Assembly (NCBI GenBank): GCA_013398015.1
Contig: VZRR01008008.1
Span: 186,768-250,767 of the forward strand
Length of the DNA: 64,000 bases
From: Oreocharis arfaki
Taxonomy: Eukaryota > Chordata > Aves > Passeriformes > Paramythiidae
Direction of reading: 5' to 3'
The notes under the pieces were generated by a model that had not been told where the DNA came from, did no database searches, and saw only the letters and a list, made by a program, of their open reading frames with translations. Shown piece by piece: positions 33,761-45,700 of this stretch (within the stretch, counting starts at the first letter, position 1; each line of letters opens with the position of its first letter). The position numbers were made by a program, and so were the translations under genes.

Positions 33761-36700
33761 TGATATACTCTTCATATTTTGAAGTCAGTGTGTGGGAGAG
33801 AGAAAAAGAAATGAGCTCCAGTGGGAGACGTTTGGAAATGCAAACACTCATTTGGGCCACTGAAGAACCTCAGCACAATCCCACTGCTACAAGGAGCTAA
33901 TGCAAGGACAACTTAAGCCTAAGAAAAGACTCACAGAGTGGGGAGGTGAGAGCAATTTATGTCTGAAAAGGTTGGCTGCCAAATAAGCACAATTGGGCTA
34001 CGGACTTCTGTGTACACATTTATCCTCATGCATTCCTTGCCATGGCTTCAAATACTGGTGTGTACTGGATTCTTCTGCTGTCAGATCCAGACCTGGCCCA
34101 ACACCCAAACTCTGCTCTGGCAGCTCAGTCTTACATTGACCTTGATTTATTTCGTTGCTGTGTTTGCTTCAGTCTCATCACCCCCAACTAAATGTCAATT
34201 TGCATGCAGAGAACATCTTAATTATCACTATTTCAGCACTCACTCAACGTATTTAATCAAGACAAACATTCAGAGGTGTGAACTTTCCAGTATCCAGTGC
34301 TCCTCCTGTGTACAGGGAAATCAACTCTGTTACCTGTCAGTGAGGAAGAAGAGGTAAGGTCATGAGCAGCTGAAAAATGTACAGGGGGAATTCTCAGCTG
34401 GTGTAAGCTTGGCTTTCTCCTGTATATTTGCAACTTAATTTTAAATAAATAATGAGATCTCAGCTGTGGCCCAAGAAACTCATCTTTATAAGCAAATCAT
34501 CTGTTTTCCACTTGGAATACACACTAGAGAAATCAGATGGTGTCTGGTTAAGCTGGAGCATACATTATTTTTTAGAGTATACAAAATATTAACAGCCTGA
34601 GCGGGACTGCAGAAACTTGTATTGTTGAAGATGTAGCTACCACCTGAGGAAATGCAAAAGCCTCATCTGCACCTGACATTAGATGGTGTTGTAACCCAGG
34701 TGGCTGATCAGAGCCCCACTGAAGTTTCCAAGAGGCCTGTATTTATAGAATATATCTCATAAAATCACTGAAGAGTAAAAGTAAAGAAATAGTGGATTTA
34801 ATTTTGAGAAAAGTCTTGCTGTGACATGGGATAGTCCGTTTCTCACCCCATCCTCAGAGCTCTGCACCACTGAACCAGGCAGTCACAACCCATCCTTCAG
34901 CCTCTGCCTCCAGATGGTTTTCCATTGCCTCAAATGTATTTAAAGAGTTCTTCTGAGAAAATGGAAAAGTAGTACATGCCTGACTCATAGCAAGAGCTTT
35001 CCAGCAATGGCCAACACCTCTGTTATGGAAAAATTAACGTCCCTGGAGGAGATCATATAAAAAACTTTGACAGGGCTTTATCCAGCTGAGATAAACTAAC
35101 TCGTGCAATTGGGTGAAAGTACTTCAGATTTATACCACTTGTTTAAAATAACATTTTCTTTAGGTTGTTATATATTATTTCGCACTTCATCTCACTTCTG
35201 TACATTCTACATTTAGCACTTTCTCATATTTGTGGGTCTGATTTTACACTTACTGAAAATCAGATATTTGAATTTGCATCTAAAAAACTGGAGCAGCATT
35301 TCCTTGAGTTTCTGAGGCAAACATCAAACTACCTAATTTCACACAGCACTTTGCATGAAGATCTGACTCATTTTGAGATTCAGATGAATGAAGGAGTTTT
35401 AACACACTTCGGAACTGGGTCACGCAAATTCAGGAGAAATTTGCCAGTTATACGAGAATCCCCCAAAGTGACTGAAATGTGTTCCCAGTACATTTCTTGT
35501 TTTAAAGATGGTTGTTCAACATTGAGCTGGGGGTCAAATTTGAAGATCTGATGAGCTATTGGGCACATCTGCTGTAGAATCTGAAGAGGGAAGGGGTCCT
35601 GTGAAATGTGCTGGGCAGAGAGTTATTTTACTAACACCTGTGAAAAGCAACCTCAAAAATCCAGTTATTGCCTGTCAGGTTTTCTCCTCTGCTCCATTCT
35701 GTTGATGACTACATTGCCTTTATGGGGTTATGTTGGACACCTTGCCTTCAAAAGTAGGGCCAAGGCCTGCTCAGCTCAGGAGGGGAAGCTGTGGACCTTC
35801 CACAGGTTTGAAAGGCCTGGAAAAATGGGGCATGTAGTGCAAGAAAACTTGCTTTTCCGTGGTGACCTGCATGGTTATTCCCCTCTTAACTGCCTGCTCT
35901 CCTGTCTACTCTTCAAGGCAGGTCTCTGTGCCCCATATTGGTTCACATGAAACTGATGAAATCACAGCGTAATATTTTCCATACCTCATATTGTGTCCTT
36001 GCTACAGTGACTTACATGTTGCTTGTAAAATATTTGCTCCGTCTGTTTCAAGGGGAGGAGTGGGGGTGGAGAGAGAGTCCCTTTCACTGCCTGATTTATA
36101 TGTCAAATATAAAACTAAAATGAAACATGTGGCTGATTGCCTGCAAAGTTTTATGTCAGGTGTAGAAGTCAGTGGCCCCACTCATAAATCACGTTGCTCA
36201 TTTGTAACCGTTGCAACATATTTATGAGATTTATAACTGGGTTATTGAGCTATGTCATCAGTGCAAGCATTTTCTTATTAATAAAAGTACTGCTAAATTG
36301 AGAGATGGTTTGTAGAGCAATTGGCCATACCTTTTTTGATGGGAGGAGGGATACACCTTATTGTTTGTAATCTATTAAAACAAAATGCTTGTGAAAGTCC
36401 TGTGCCCCTCCCTGAGCTCCAAAGGCTTTATTTCTTCTCTGGGGACCTGCAAAACAAGCTCCTTATTCATAACTGTGAGATGAAGCTGTGAGGATGATGT
36501 TTCCGCTGGTGATTCATGTGATTTACTCAGAATGTTTGATTCATCCGTGAAGAAAAACAACCTCTGGCTGAGGGACAGATGCTTATGGGGATTTGACATT
36601 TGATTTTAGCTGGGTTATACAGGGTTATGAACAGGGATGGTTTTTCTCCATAAAACAACCTTCCCCGGAGCAGGAAACCAGACTAATGCCCTAAAATTTT

Positions 36701-37867
36701 GCCTCCGGTCTGTATTTGCAAAGGAAAGGTGGCATTTCTGTAAGGTTTCAGTTGGACTCTGTCTCCTGAAATTCCTCTTCTGAAGGTTTGCATTATGTTG
36801 GAGGTTTTCAGACCAATGGCACCTCCCAAAAGGGAAAGGATGGAATTGCTCTGAGGGGTGGAGAGCCTTGGGTGCCGTGGTTTCAGCATGCCTTAGGGTG
36901 GAAGATGCCATGTAATGTTTGCTACGTCTGGGGGATCCTCAAGCCAAAGTGAAGTTCTTCACAGGTGCTGGGAAATAGAGTTAATTGAAATGCCCAGGAG
37001 TGGCTCCAGAAGGCACCCAGCAGGTCCTCTGACCCCAGGCTTTGAGTCAGACAAGACTGCTCACAAACTGGAACTTCCTAGCTCTTATTTGTAGCAGGTA
37101 ATTTCAGAGTCCTAGGTCTGAGCACACAGAGTTCTAACTGAGTTTGATTTAAAATTCATGTTAAGATTTCACATTTGGGGGCCCTCTCTAATATTTTTTC
37201 ATTAAAATTTAAAAAAATGTGTAATATCAAGAAATCATTTGATCTTTTAATTCAAAAGTGACCTTTTTAAAAAAACTTTGTGTTTGAAGCCTCTTATCAT
37301 TAAAAATTACTAAAAAGACGAATCTACAGTGATTTGTAACTATTTTTATGGAAGCTTTCAAGAAAATGTTCCCCAAAGATGATATTTGAATCTTATTTAA
37401 TTATCATTATTTGTGAAAAATGAGACAGGCCCTCCCCTATTGGTCTCTGTCAGATCATTAAAACTAAAACTTGAGTCCAATTTCATTGTAGCACCAGCCT
37501 GACCTGTAGAGCAAAGAAGGAAACAAGACTCTACCCTTCATGAGGTGAATTTCTGTGTTGAAGTTATGAAAAAATCTCAGCATGTTATTAAAACCAGCCA
37601 AAGGTTACAGTATTTCTAAAAAGGAAATCTTAAATTTGTTTTAATTAATTTAATTTTTTTTCTTTGGAAATTACTTGTTTACTTCTTTATTTATCTGGGA
37701 ATATATATAGGACTGGGAAGGGAAGTGAGGATGCACAGATATTGATGTTTCACAGGGCAAAACTTAAGGTTTAGAAATTTGGTGGAAGCTGTATGTGAGG
37801 TCTGCAGTCGTGCAATGATTTTTGGGGACATATCACTTGTGTTTCTTCTTTGAATGACACACTCTTC
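33761..37867. other. AT-rich unique sequence, no gene recognised
   Basis: No repeat or known gene recognised. A plus-strand 132-codon frame (33959-34357) ends at a donor-like GAG/GTAAGG and another of 128 codons lies at 35165-35551. Neither has a recognisable domain or start context. The part 37140-37420 is very AT-rich. Confidence 0.5.
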
Positions 37868-37930
37868 ATAGAATCACAGAATGGTTTGGGTTGGAAAGGA
37901 CCTTAAAGATTACCTAGTTCCAACCTTCCT
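37868..37930 (-). mobile_element. CR1 LINE tail fragment (antisense)
   Basis: Only about 63 bp remain: 'atagaatcacagaatgg', then 'tttgggttggaaaggacctt', then 'acctagttccaacc'. This is an extremely 5'-truncated copy, representing only the 3' tail. Confidence 0.9.
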
Positions 37931-40900
37931 CTAGAAGCCCAATCCTGTTCCATCTGCCTTGATCAGAGCAGAAGAGGAATGAAAGCCAAAAATCTTCACG
38001 ACTGAGCCTAGGTCTGAGTATTTGGTGCTCTGCAGGCCACGTAACATCGCCAGTGATGGTGTTGGATCCAGCCCAGCAACGAGGATGAGCTTGAATTCAT
38101 CTAAAGCAAGCAGGACCCAAACACGAAGCAGCTGCATGGGTGTTCTGTTGCATTTGGGGTGCAGAGAGGAAAAGCAAACACTGGTTGGGAAGCCACAGAG
38201 AGAAATGTGATCCTGATGCTCCTGTTAGTTACATTGGTTGCAATGAGCCGGGTAGGAAGTCTGGCCTGGTAAAGGGAATGAGTACCCTGATGTCTGTGCT
38301 GCTCTGGAGATGGGTTGGGCAAGATATGGATACCCAGAATCTTAAGACAGTGCCCATCATTCATTAATTTCAACTCCATTTGAACTGCAGGTGCCTTCCC
38401 CTGACATGCACAGTTTTCTTATGTGCTTCATTGTTTGTAAAACATCCTAAGAAACTTGATTTTTTGTAAAGTAAGAGAAAGAAAAATGAACAAGCATTCC
38501 AACCAGATTTTTCCTCTTCCATTTGGCAAACTTTGCTTTTCCGCCCTGCTGTTTCCTATGGAGCTGCAGCCAGCACGACTTTCCAGCTTGTTGATTTCCT
38601 TGTGCCATAATTTTTAGAATTGCCATAAATATCAGCTCTGCTCTGAGGAGCAGGGGCAATTCATCTTGCCCTCTCTGCTGGCTGCCTGTCCTGCTGCAAG
38701 AGCAGAGCAAACTCCTGGCCAGATGAGGATCCACATCCTGCAGTCTGTTTGCTTATTGTAGCTAGGGATGGTTTTAATGAAATAGTGGGCACTGCTCTCT
38801 TTCATTTTTACCATTTCTGAGTATCTATTGCTAGATAATTCTTTATGGCCTTCTTGGAGGCTGGCAGAAATAACTTCTGCTCTGTCATCAATAAAAAGTC
38901 CTGAGTTTGTGCTGGTGGGAGGGTGTTCAGGTGCCTGCCAGGAAGGAAGAGATCACAGAGTTCTCCAGCACATGGATATCACGGAATGCAATTCCACAGG
39001 AGAAAGGCAGTGGAAGTCCTCTCTCATGCTTCCACAGACTGTTAAGGCCTTTGGTATTGGCTGCTAAGTGTTCATTTGCTCTTCTTGGTGTTATCAGAGA
39101 GAATCCTTGGGAGGGAGGACTTGAGCTTTTTGGAGGAGACATGATTTCTCTTTGCCTTCCAGGTGAATCCATCTATCAGCTGCTGATGTGATGTGTGAAC
39201 ATCCTCATTTTAAATAATTTGTCACAGGTGGAAGACCTGAGTGGTTTTTAACAGATTTTTTTTTCAGCTGATAAAGTTAATATTCTTGTAACTATTTGGG
39301 AAAAGGGAGTATGTCACATGTGGGCACAGACTGGGAAATAAAAAGGTCAATCCAAAATGGAACCTAAATGCTTGTAGCATTTCAGGAGCATTGGAATGTG
39401 GGTCTTCATTGCAGAAAGTGTTACCTGAAATATGTGAACAGGCTGCTAGGGCTGCAGTTTGCAGACTGCACTGTTACCTACTCTCCAAACAGGGGGATCA
39501 TAAATCCAGGCTCCCTTCCATGCCCTGTGCCTCTGGTCTCTGCCTTCTGGCATGTTGCCATCTCTGATGACAAAGCAAGACGTAAGCACACATATATTTT
39601 TAAACAAACTCGCCATTTCCTCTTTTCTAAAACGGTTTGTGCCAAAGATTTCTGGAAAATTAGGCCAAATGACAAATATTTAGGAGACAGATTTTCCTTC
39701 TTCATTTTTTTCCTATAGTAGAAGCAAAACATCCAGATAGAACAGTGTTGCTGTGAGTCTGATGATGGACTGTGTGGGGAAGGACCATGCTCCTGAGTCC
39801 AGGAAATCCTAGGAAATGGCAAGTTAATGATAAATACCCTGGAGGATCTTAGCAACCCTTCACTCAAACTTTGAATTGCCAAAGAACAACTTTTATTTAC
39901 TATTGCACATTGGTGCCTGTGAACACCAATGCCATGACTCCAAAATGCTCCTTCCAGTGGCCTCTACACTGCACCTGAGTCTATGTGACTGCTGTGCAGT
40001 GAAGGTCCACACTAAAGACATGTCTAAAACCCACAAAACTCTCAATTATATTGTTCTAATACACAGGACATGCCAAGAAAAAGAAGTGGAGGCCCCATGG
40101 AGAGGATGGTGATGTTCAGGTGTGGAGCATCTCTCCATCAGGAGCCTGGGGAGGACTGGGGGAGAGGAGGCATCTGCTGGAGGTGGAAGACAGCAAAACG
40201 TGTAGTGGAAGGGTGGCAACCTCCATGTGGCAATCTCCATCCCTGAGGCTATTTAAATAGTAACACAATGAAGTGAGTTTATGGCCCAGTTAAACCCAGC
40301 TACACCTTGTGTGGTCCTCTGCTGCCTGCTCTGTTCAAGAAGAACTCTCCACTCCCACTGTTAACAGCTTCCCAGGGTAAGAGCACAAATTTACTGGCAG
40401 GGAAATTGCCTTTTAACCTGGCTAGCATCCACTCTAGGCCCTCCAAGGTTTGGGAGCAGTGTTGCTCCAGAGAGATGGGTTCAGTATCAATTTCATTTTT
40501 ATATATTTTATTAGAGCTGTTAAATAAACTAACCTAAAACCAAGAAAACATCACTGAAGTTAAGCTTTTTATTAATAAAATATTGAACTAACCCAACAAT
40601 AGAATAGTTGAACTACCAAATGGACTGGCTGGGTCAAGACAGCTTCAGTGCTGGGCTGGAGCTGAATTATCAGTTGTGTTGAAAGTGTAGTCAACCCTTA
40701 CGTGAGTGTTAAGAGGGATTCTAAGAATATAGCTAATTATAAATGGTTAGTCTGGAATTCTACCTCTGTCATTCAAATAAAAAAGATCTGATTAGGTCAC
40801 TTAAATATTCCTTGTCCGAACCACAACATTTCCATGTCCATATATTTCAGTTCTCATGTTCAGTTTCAGCTTTCTCTACTCTCTCTCCTTGAAGAGATAT

Positions 40901-42549
40901 CCTAATCCAGACATTAACGGAACATTTTAGACTGGTGGCTCAGAACTTTTATTTGCTGTGACTTCAATGGCAGCTCAAAATTTGTGAACTTCTAAACACA
41001 CAGAACATGGTTCACCAAGTGCCTTTATTGATTTGGTTTGGAATATTGGATCTGAAGGACTTTTTTGTCTGACCTTTTCCCATGGCAGTTTCTGAGTGAC
41101 ATCCTAAAGCTAAATGGGACCAGAGAACAATTTGGGCAAAAGTTCTGGTGAATTCTTGGCAGATTCTGGCGAAGTTCTGGAACACATCTAGTTCGCTGGA
41201 GCCCTGTAGCTTAGTCCAGTCAAACATGAATTAGGTCACTGTTGCTCGTCACTGAGAAGGAAAAGTCCTGCACATGCCAAGAATTTTTAAAACATTTAGC
41301 AATTTGCATAGCAGAAATGACTGCTAGGTTTCCCTCCTAGTAAATAAACAAATAAACAATGAAATACAATATCTTGGGACATCAGGTCACTTTAGAGTAA
41401 TTTTCCATGGCCTTATTTGAGTTACTAGCCCTAAGTTTTCTGAGAAGTTGTCATAACCTTCCCCAGGCAGGATGAATAGGAAAATCCCAGCCTAGGTGGA
41501 TCAGCTGCCCAAACACCCATCCATCAAGAAAATCAAAATAAATTCACAGAAGCAGGAAAGCTCAGCATCATCCTTCCGTCCCTTGCCTCTGGGAGCTGAC
41601 AAAAAGGCTGATTCTTTGTGGTGGCAGGGTGATTTTAGCAACCTCCCTGTTTCTGGGCAGCTTGTGGTCAGTGATGTCCATCTCAGTGGTGCAGTGCTGC
41701 TACAAGAACGATCAGGACTAGGCTTATTTGAAATACAACCTTTAAAATGATTGGGCATAGGGAAAAATGCATGTCCAAAGAAAAACAAAGTTCTGAAAAC
41801 AAGTGCTCAGGTTAAGTGCCTAACCATCAGGAGCTTAATTAGGAGCTGTAATTTATTAAAGCTCCTTGTGCAATTTGTACACTTCTGTGCAGGGAGAAGC
41901 TTGCCAGGGGGAAGTTTAAAGGACTCATGGCCATGGGGCAGGCTGTACTCAGATCACAGAATGGAATTGCTGCTTCTCTCCCCACCCCTTCTCAGCTCTC
42001 CACTGGTTGTGCCCAGATGGGTCCATCTTTCCTCAGTACCCACAAAATATTCCTTAATTTGTGAGCTGCCTCTTATTTAATGCAAGCCACTGTGCTGCTG
42101 CTCTGCATTTTGCTTTGGTCGTTGTACAAAATCCCTTTTAAGGATGGGCTTGTGGCAGGAACAAAACCCAGGACATGCATGAAGAAATCTCCCTGATTGC
42201 TGAAGAAATCTCTACAGTATGAAGTGCTCAGCTGGCATTCACTCTGCATCCTCCCTTGGGTTTATTGCTTCACATATTGGCTCTCAGCTCTGCTACCCAC
42301 GCTGTGCTCTGCCCCATCACAGGTGCTGCATGAGTTGTGTGTGGTGGTGGCACTTAGGAGCTGAAAACCCAGCTGCTGCATCGTTTTTCTGTTTCTCACT
42401 CACGCAAGCATTGTGTATAGGACCTGCAATGATCTAGACATCTAGGGTAGGTCAGACCTCCCAGAACTGGGAAGGTGGCCTGAGGCTGGACAAAACAAAT
42501 AGAAACCGGGCTGTGGAGAACCTGTCACATGGGATGGGATGTCTGGATT
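37931..42549. other. Unique sequence, no gene recognised
   Basis: No gene or recent repeat recognised across 4.6 kb. Open frames are all below 140 codons and overlap on both strands. Confidence 0.5.
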
Positions 42550-42745
42550 TGGCTTGTTTAGTTTAGCAAAACAAAAGCTCAAGGGAGGATGTGACGACTG
42601 TCTATAAATATACCAGGAGAGAAAAGAGTTATTTCAGCCTAGGGACAATGTTGGCACAAGAACAAATGGGCATGAAGTGGCTATGAATAAATCTAGGTTA
42701 GGAATTGGGAAGGTTGTAAGCAATTGGGGTAAGGAACTCCCTCCT
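42550..42745 (+). mobile_element. Ancient CR1/L3-like LINE relic (sense)
   Basis: The landmarks of the ORF2 C-terminus of old amniote CR1-type LINEs appear in order: 'cttgtttagtttagcaaaac', 'gactgtctataaatatacca', 'gagttatttcagcc', 'gacaatgttggcacaagaac', 'aaatgggcatgaagtggc' and 'ggaattgggaaggtt'. The copy is degenerate and much older than the young CR1 copies in this window. The subfamily cannot be set from memory. Confidence 0.78.
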
Positions 42746-45700
42746 AAGCAGGAGGGAAGAAAACAGGTGTTGACAGAAGATGGAGCAGGGTTGATTTATA
42801 GAAGAATTTTCATGCTGGTTTTGCTTAGGGTTGCAAGTGTCAGCAGCACAGGAGGTCCTGCCAGTCCTGTGTCCTGGTGCTCACTGGTTGGGATGCTGCT
42901 AGTGGTGCAGCTGTTGGGCTGAAATGAAGTGCATGTGTTTATTTCATAGACTTCCAAAGCCAAACCAGAATTTAACACCCAACTGCTGTGACCTCTCCCC
43001 AGCACAGGAGATGCCTGTATCAAATTCACTGTTTCTGTCACAAGCATGTCCTTACTTCAGGCAAAGACTCAAAATGATGGGGAATTCAGATGCTTTGGGA
43101 TCCTGTTCCTCAGGGTGCACACACGAATCAGGCTGTGCACTAAGGGACAGCCCTAAGCAAGCACCTCTGTGCTCTGTGATGGTCTTTGCAACAGCTGCTT
43201 GTGATGTCTCCTACAAAATATAAAGACTCTGGGACTACGAGAGGGTAAACAAACACTTCCTGGTGCATCTTCTGCATTTCCTGGTGTATCTTCTGATGTT
43301 CAGATGGCATTCATCAGTTCAAATGGTACTACCAGGAATCTTGTAGAGCAGTAGGATCAGGACAGCCAGTTTTAGGAACACAGTGACACGCCCTCCCCAC
43401 CCCTGCCTGCTGCACTGGTGGAGGGGTTAAGGTCTGATATTTCCTCCAGCTTGTTCTGCCGTGGCTCTGCACAGCAGCTAAAGGAGGGGCAGGCTGGAGA
43501 GAAACAAACGAGGAGGTTAGTTTTTCTGGATGATTTATCAGGCCCTGTTTTTTGCAGTGGAGGGCTGTTTCGGGCTGCTCTGGCCATGACTCACGGGGAT
43601 GGGCTGCAATCAGCACGGTGATGGTTTTGTCGCTGCAAATGGGGAGGTCAGGAAACCACTCAGACCTTTTTCATTCTTTCAGCCCCAGAGATCAGACAGA
43701 GCTGAAGTGTGGGAGATGTAGTACAGATTTAGGAAACCATGGAGGTGTTGGGCAGATTTGGGTTTTCTTACAGGTCAGGAGCGTGTAAACCTACTTGGCA
43801 TTTTTTTAACAATGGCTTTTGACCCTCAGTCTCAACCTGCAGCTTCTCAGTCTGCAAACCCAGTCATTCCTGGGTTGCAGGGGGAAATCATGGTGTAATC
43901 TGTGGCTGTGCCAAGACCTTAGAGCCCAAGAGCACATGGAATTGTTGGCAATTTCCCCTCACTGTTATGTCTCAGAGAAGCCAGAAAGAACCTATTTCAT
44001 GGGAATGCCCTGCAGCCAGGGAAATGGCCGTTTCAGCCGGGACAATGTATCCCTCTGTGATGCAAAATTGACTCGCTGTTGATTCGATAATAGCCTGAAA
44101 AGGGTCACGGATGCAGATCAAGCACCTTCTGGCCAAAGCAACCAGAGGAATGGCTGCTCTTGGCTCATGGACATGGACAGAGCTGTGATTTTTCTAGGCA
44201 TTCTGGCAGAGGATTAGATTTTCATTGTTTTTTATGTATCCTTACACAGAAAGCTGAGAGGAGGATGCTGGCCCCGTGTGTTTCTGGAAGACAGAGAGAT
44301 AAGAAGCAGTGTCCTGTGCTAAACATGGCTGTTTCCCATCTGTTTCCTTTTGAGGTAACAGCTCCACAGAGGAGGCTATGTAGTACTGAGGGAGGTGCTG
44401 GAATATGGCTTGGAGCAGGCATATTGTGGACAGGTGAAAAAAATGCCCCACATGATGACAGGAAGGTCAGGAGTGCATCATGTCTCTGCCTTGAAATGTG
44501 CTGAAACAAAACAAAACAAAAAAAGAGATGTATTTCTGAATACCCCGGGAGGATGTCAAGTTTTAGAAGTGTTAGACAGCACTTTGGTGATATTTTTTCC
44601 ATATAGTTGCATAAAATTAATGTATTAGAGTTGATAAAAAAGATGAAAATGTACTGAATAATTTTCTAAAAAGTTTAAAAAGCATATAAGTAAGGCTTTT
44701 GTGGATCCGATTATGGAATGTGGCCATTGGAGCCATGTGGTTTAATCATATCATTGAAGCCATGATCAAACTATTTTAACTAAAACTATTGGTCTCGTCA
44801 AAGAGTGTTCTCTGTATTTTCCAGGAAACTGGGAGAGTGAAAAATAGTCTTCCTAACAGCAAGACCTTCACTGCTGTGTTTTGTCTTAATTGTACATTTA
44901 CGAAATTACTTTTTTTGATTCCCTGGACATGCTGCAGGAAATGCTGTCCCGAAAGCCATTTCTTGGAAGGGCTGTGGTTTTCCCATCTCTTGTCCTCCCG
45001 GTTTCACCCAGAGACCCAGGACACCCTTTCTGCAGGTGATGGCTCTCCTGTTTGTGTCAGCCAAGTAGTGGAAGATGCTGGATAGACTGTGTGCACAACT
45101 GCTCCTGTTCCCAGCTCTGATCTTAAGGCCAAATACGATAGAGAGATTGTATTTCTCCAGCTTGCGAATGCTGTTCCCATCTTTTTCTTGTACTCTGAGG
45201 GGTTTTTTGGGATATTAATAAGCTTTTTGAATATTTTTCTGCAATGAATCCTCTCTATAGAGAAGAAGCAGGGCAAGCAAAGGCAGTGCTCTGATGGGAT
45301 GCACATACAAGTGTTATGGGGAAAGGGCAGCTGGAAAGCTTTACACGACCTCAGTGCTAGTTGAGCTTAACATGGTGAAGTTCTCCTTGCCCACAAGAAT
45401 TTATATGGGGAGGAGAGATCCTGCCAGAATAACCTGAGGGAAAGGCAAACACCGAAGTGCAAAGGCCAGTGCCAAGCCAAGCAGTGTGGGGTAGCAGTCA
45501 AGCGCTTTCCAGCAGTGAGAGCAGAGGGAGTCCATCCACAGCAGCCCCATAAGAGCAAACTTTCCACAAAGTAAAGTGACCTGTGATCCAAGGAGACTTC
45601 ACTACAGCCAGGTGACCTGGGTGAAAAGCAGGTTGTGTGCATTTTAGCATAAACTAGCCAAGGAGGTTGTTGCTGTTACTTCCTAGGATCCTTCACAACG

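Noticed and set aside
33959..34357. 132-codon plus-strand frame ending at a GAG/GTAAGG donor
   Set aside because: Hydrophobic, cysteine-scattered sequence without family resemblance and without a convincing acceptor upstream.
35165..35551. 128-codon plus-strand frame with a hydrophobic N-terminus resembling a signal peptide
   Set aside because: No recognisable family, no Kozak-like start and no splice context; AT-rich DNA readily encodes F/L/I runs.
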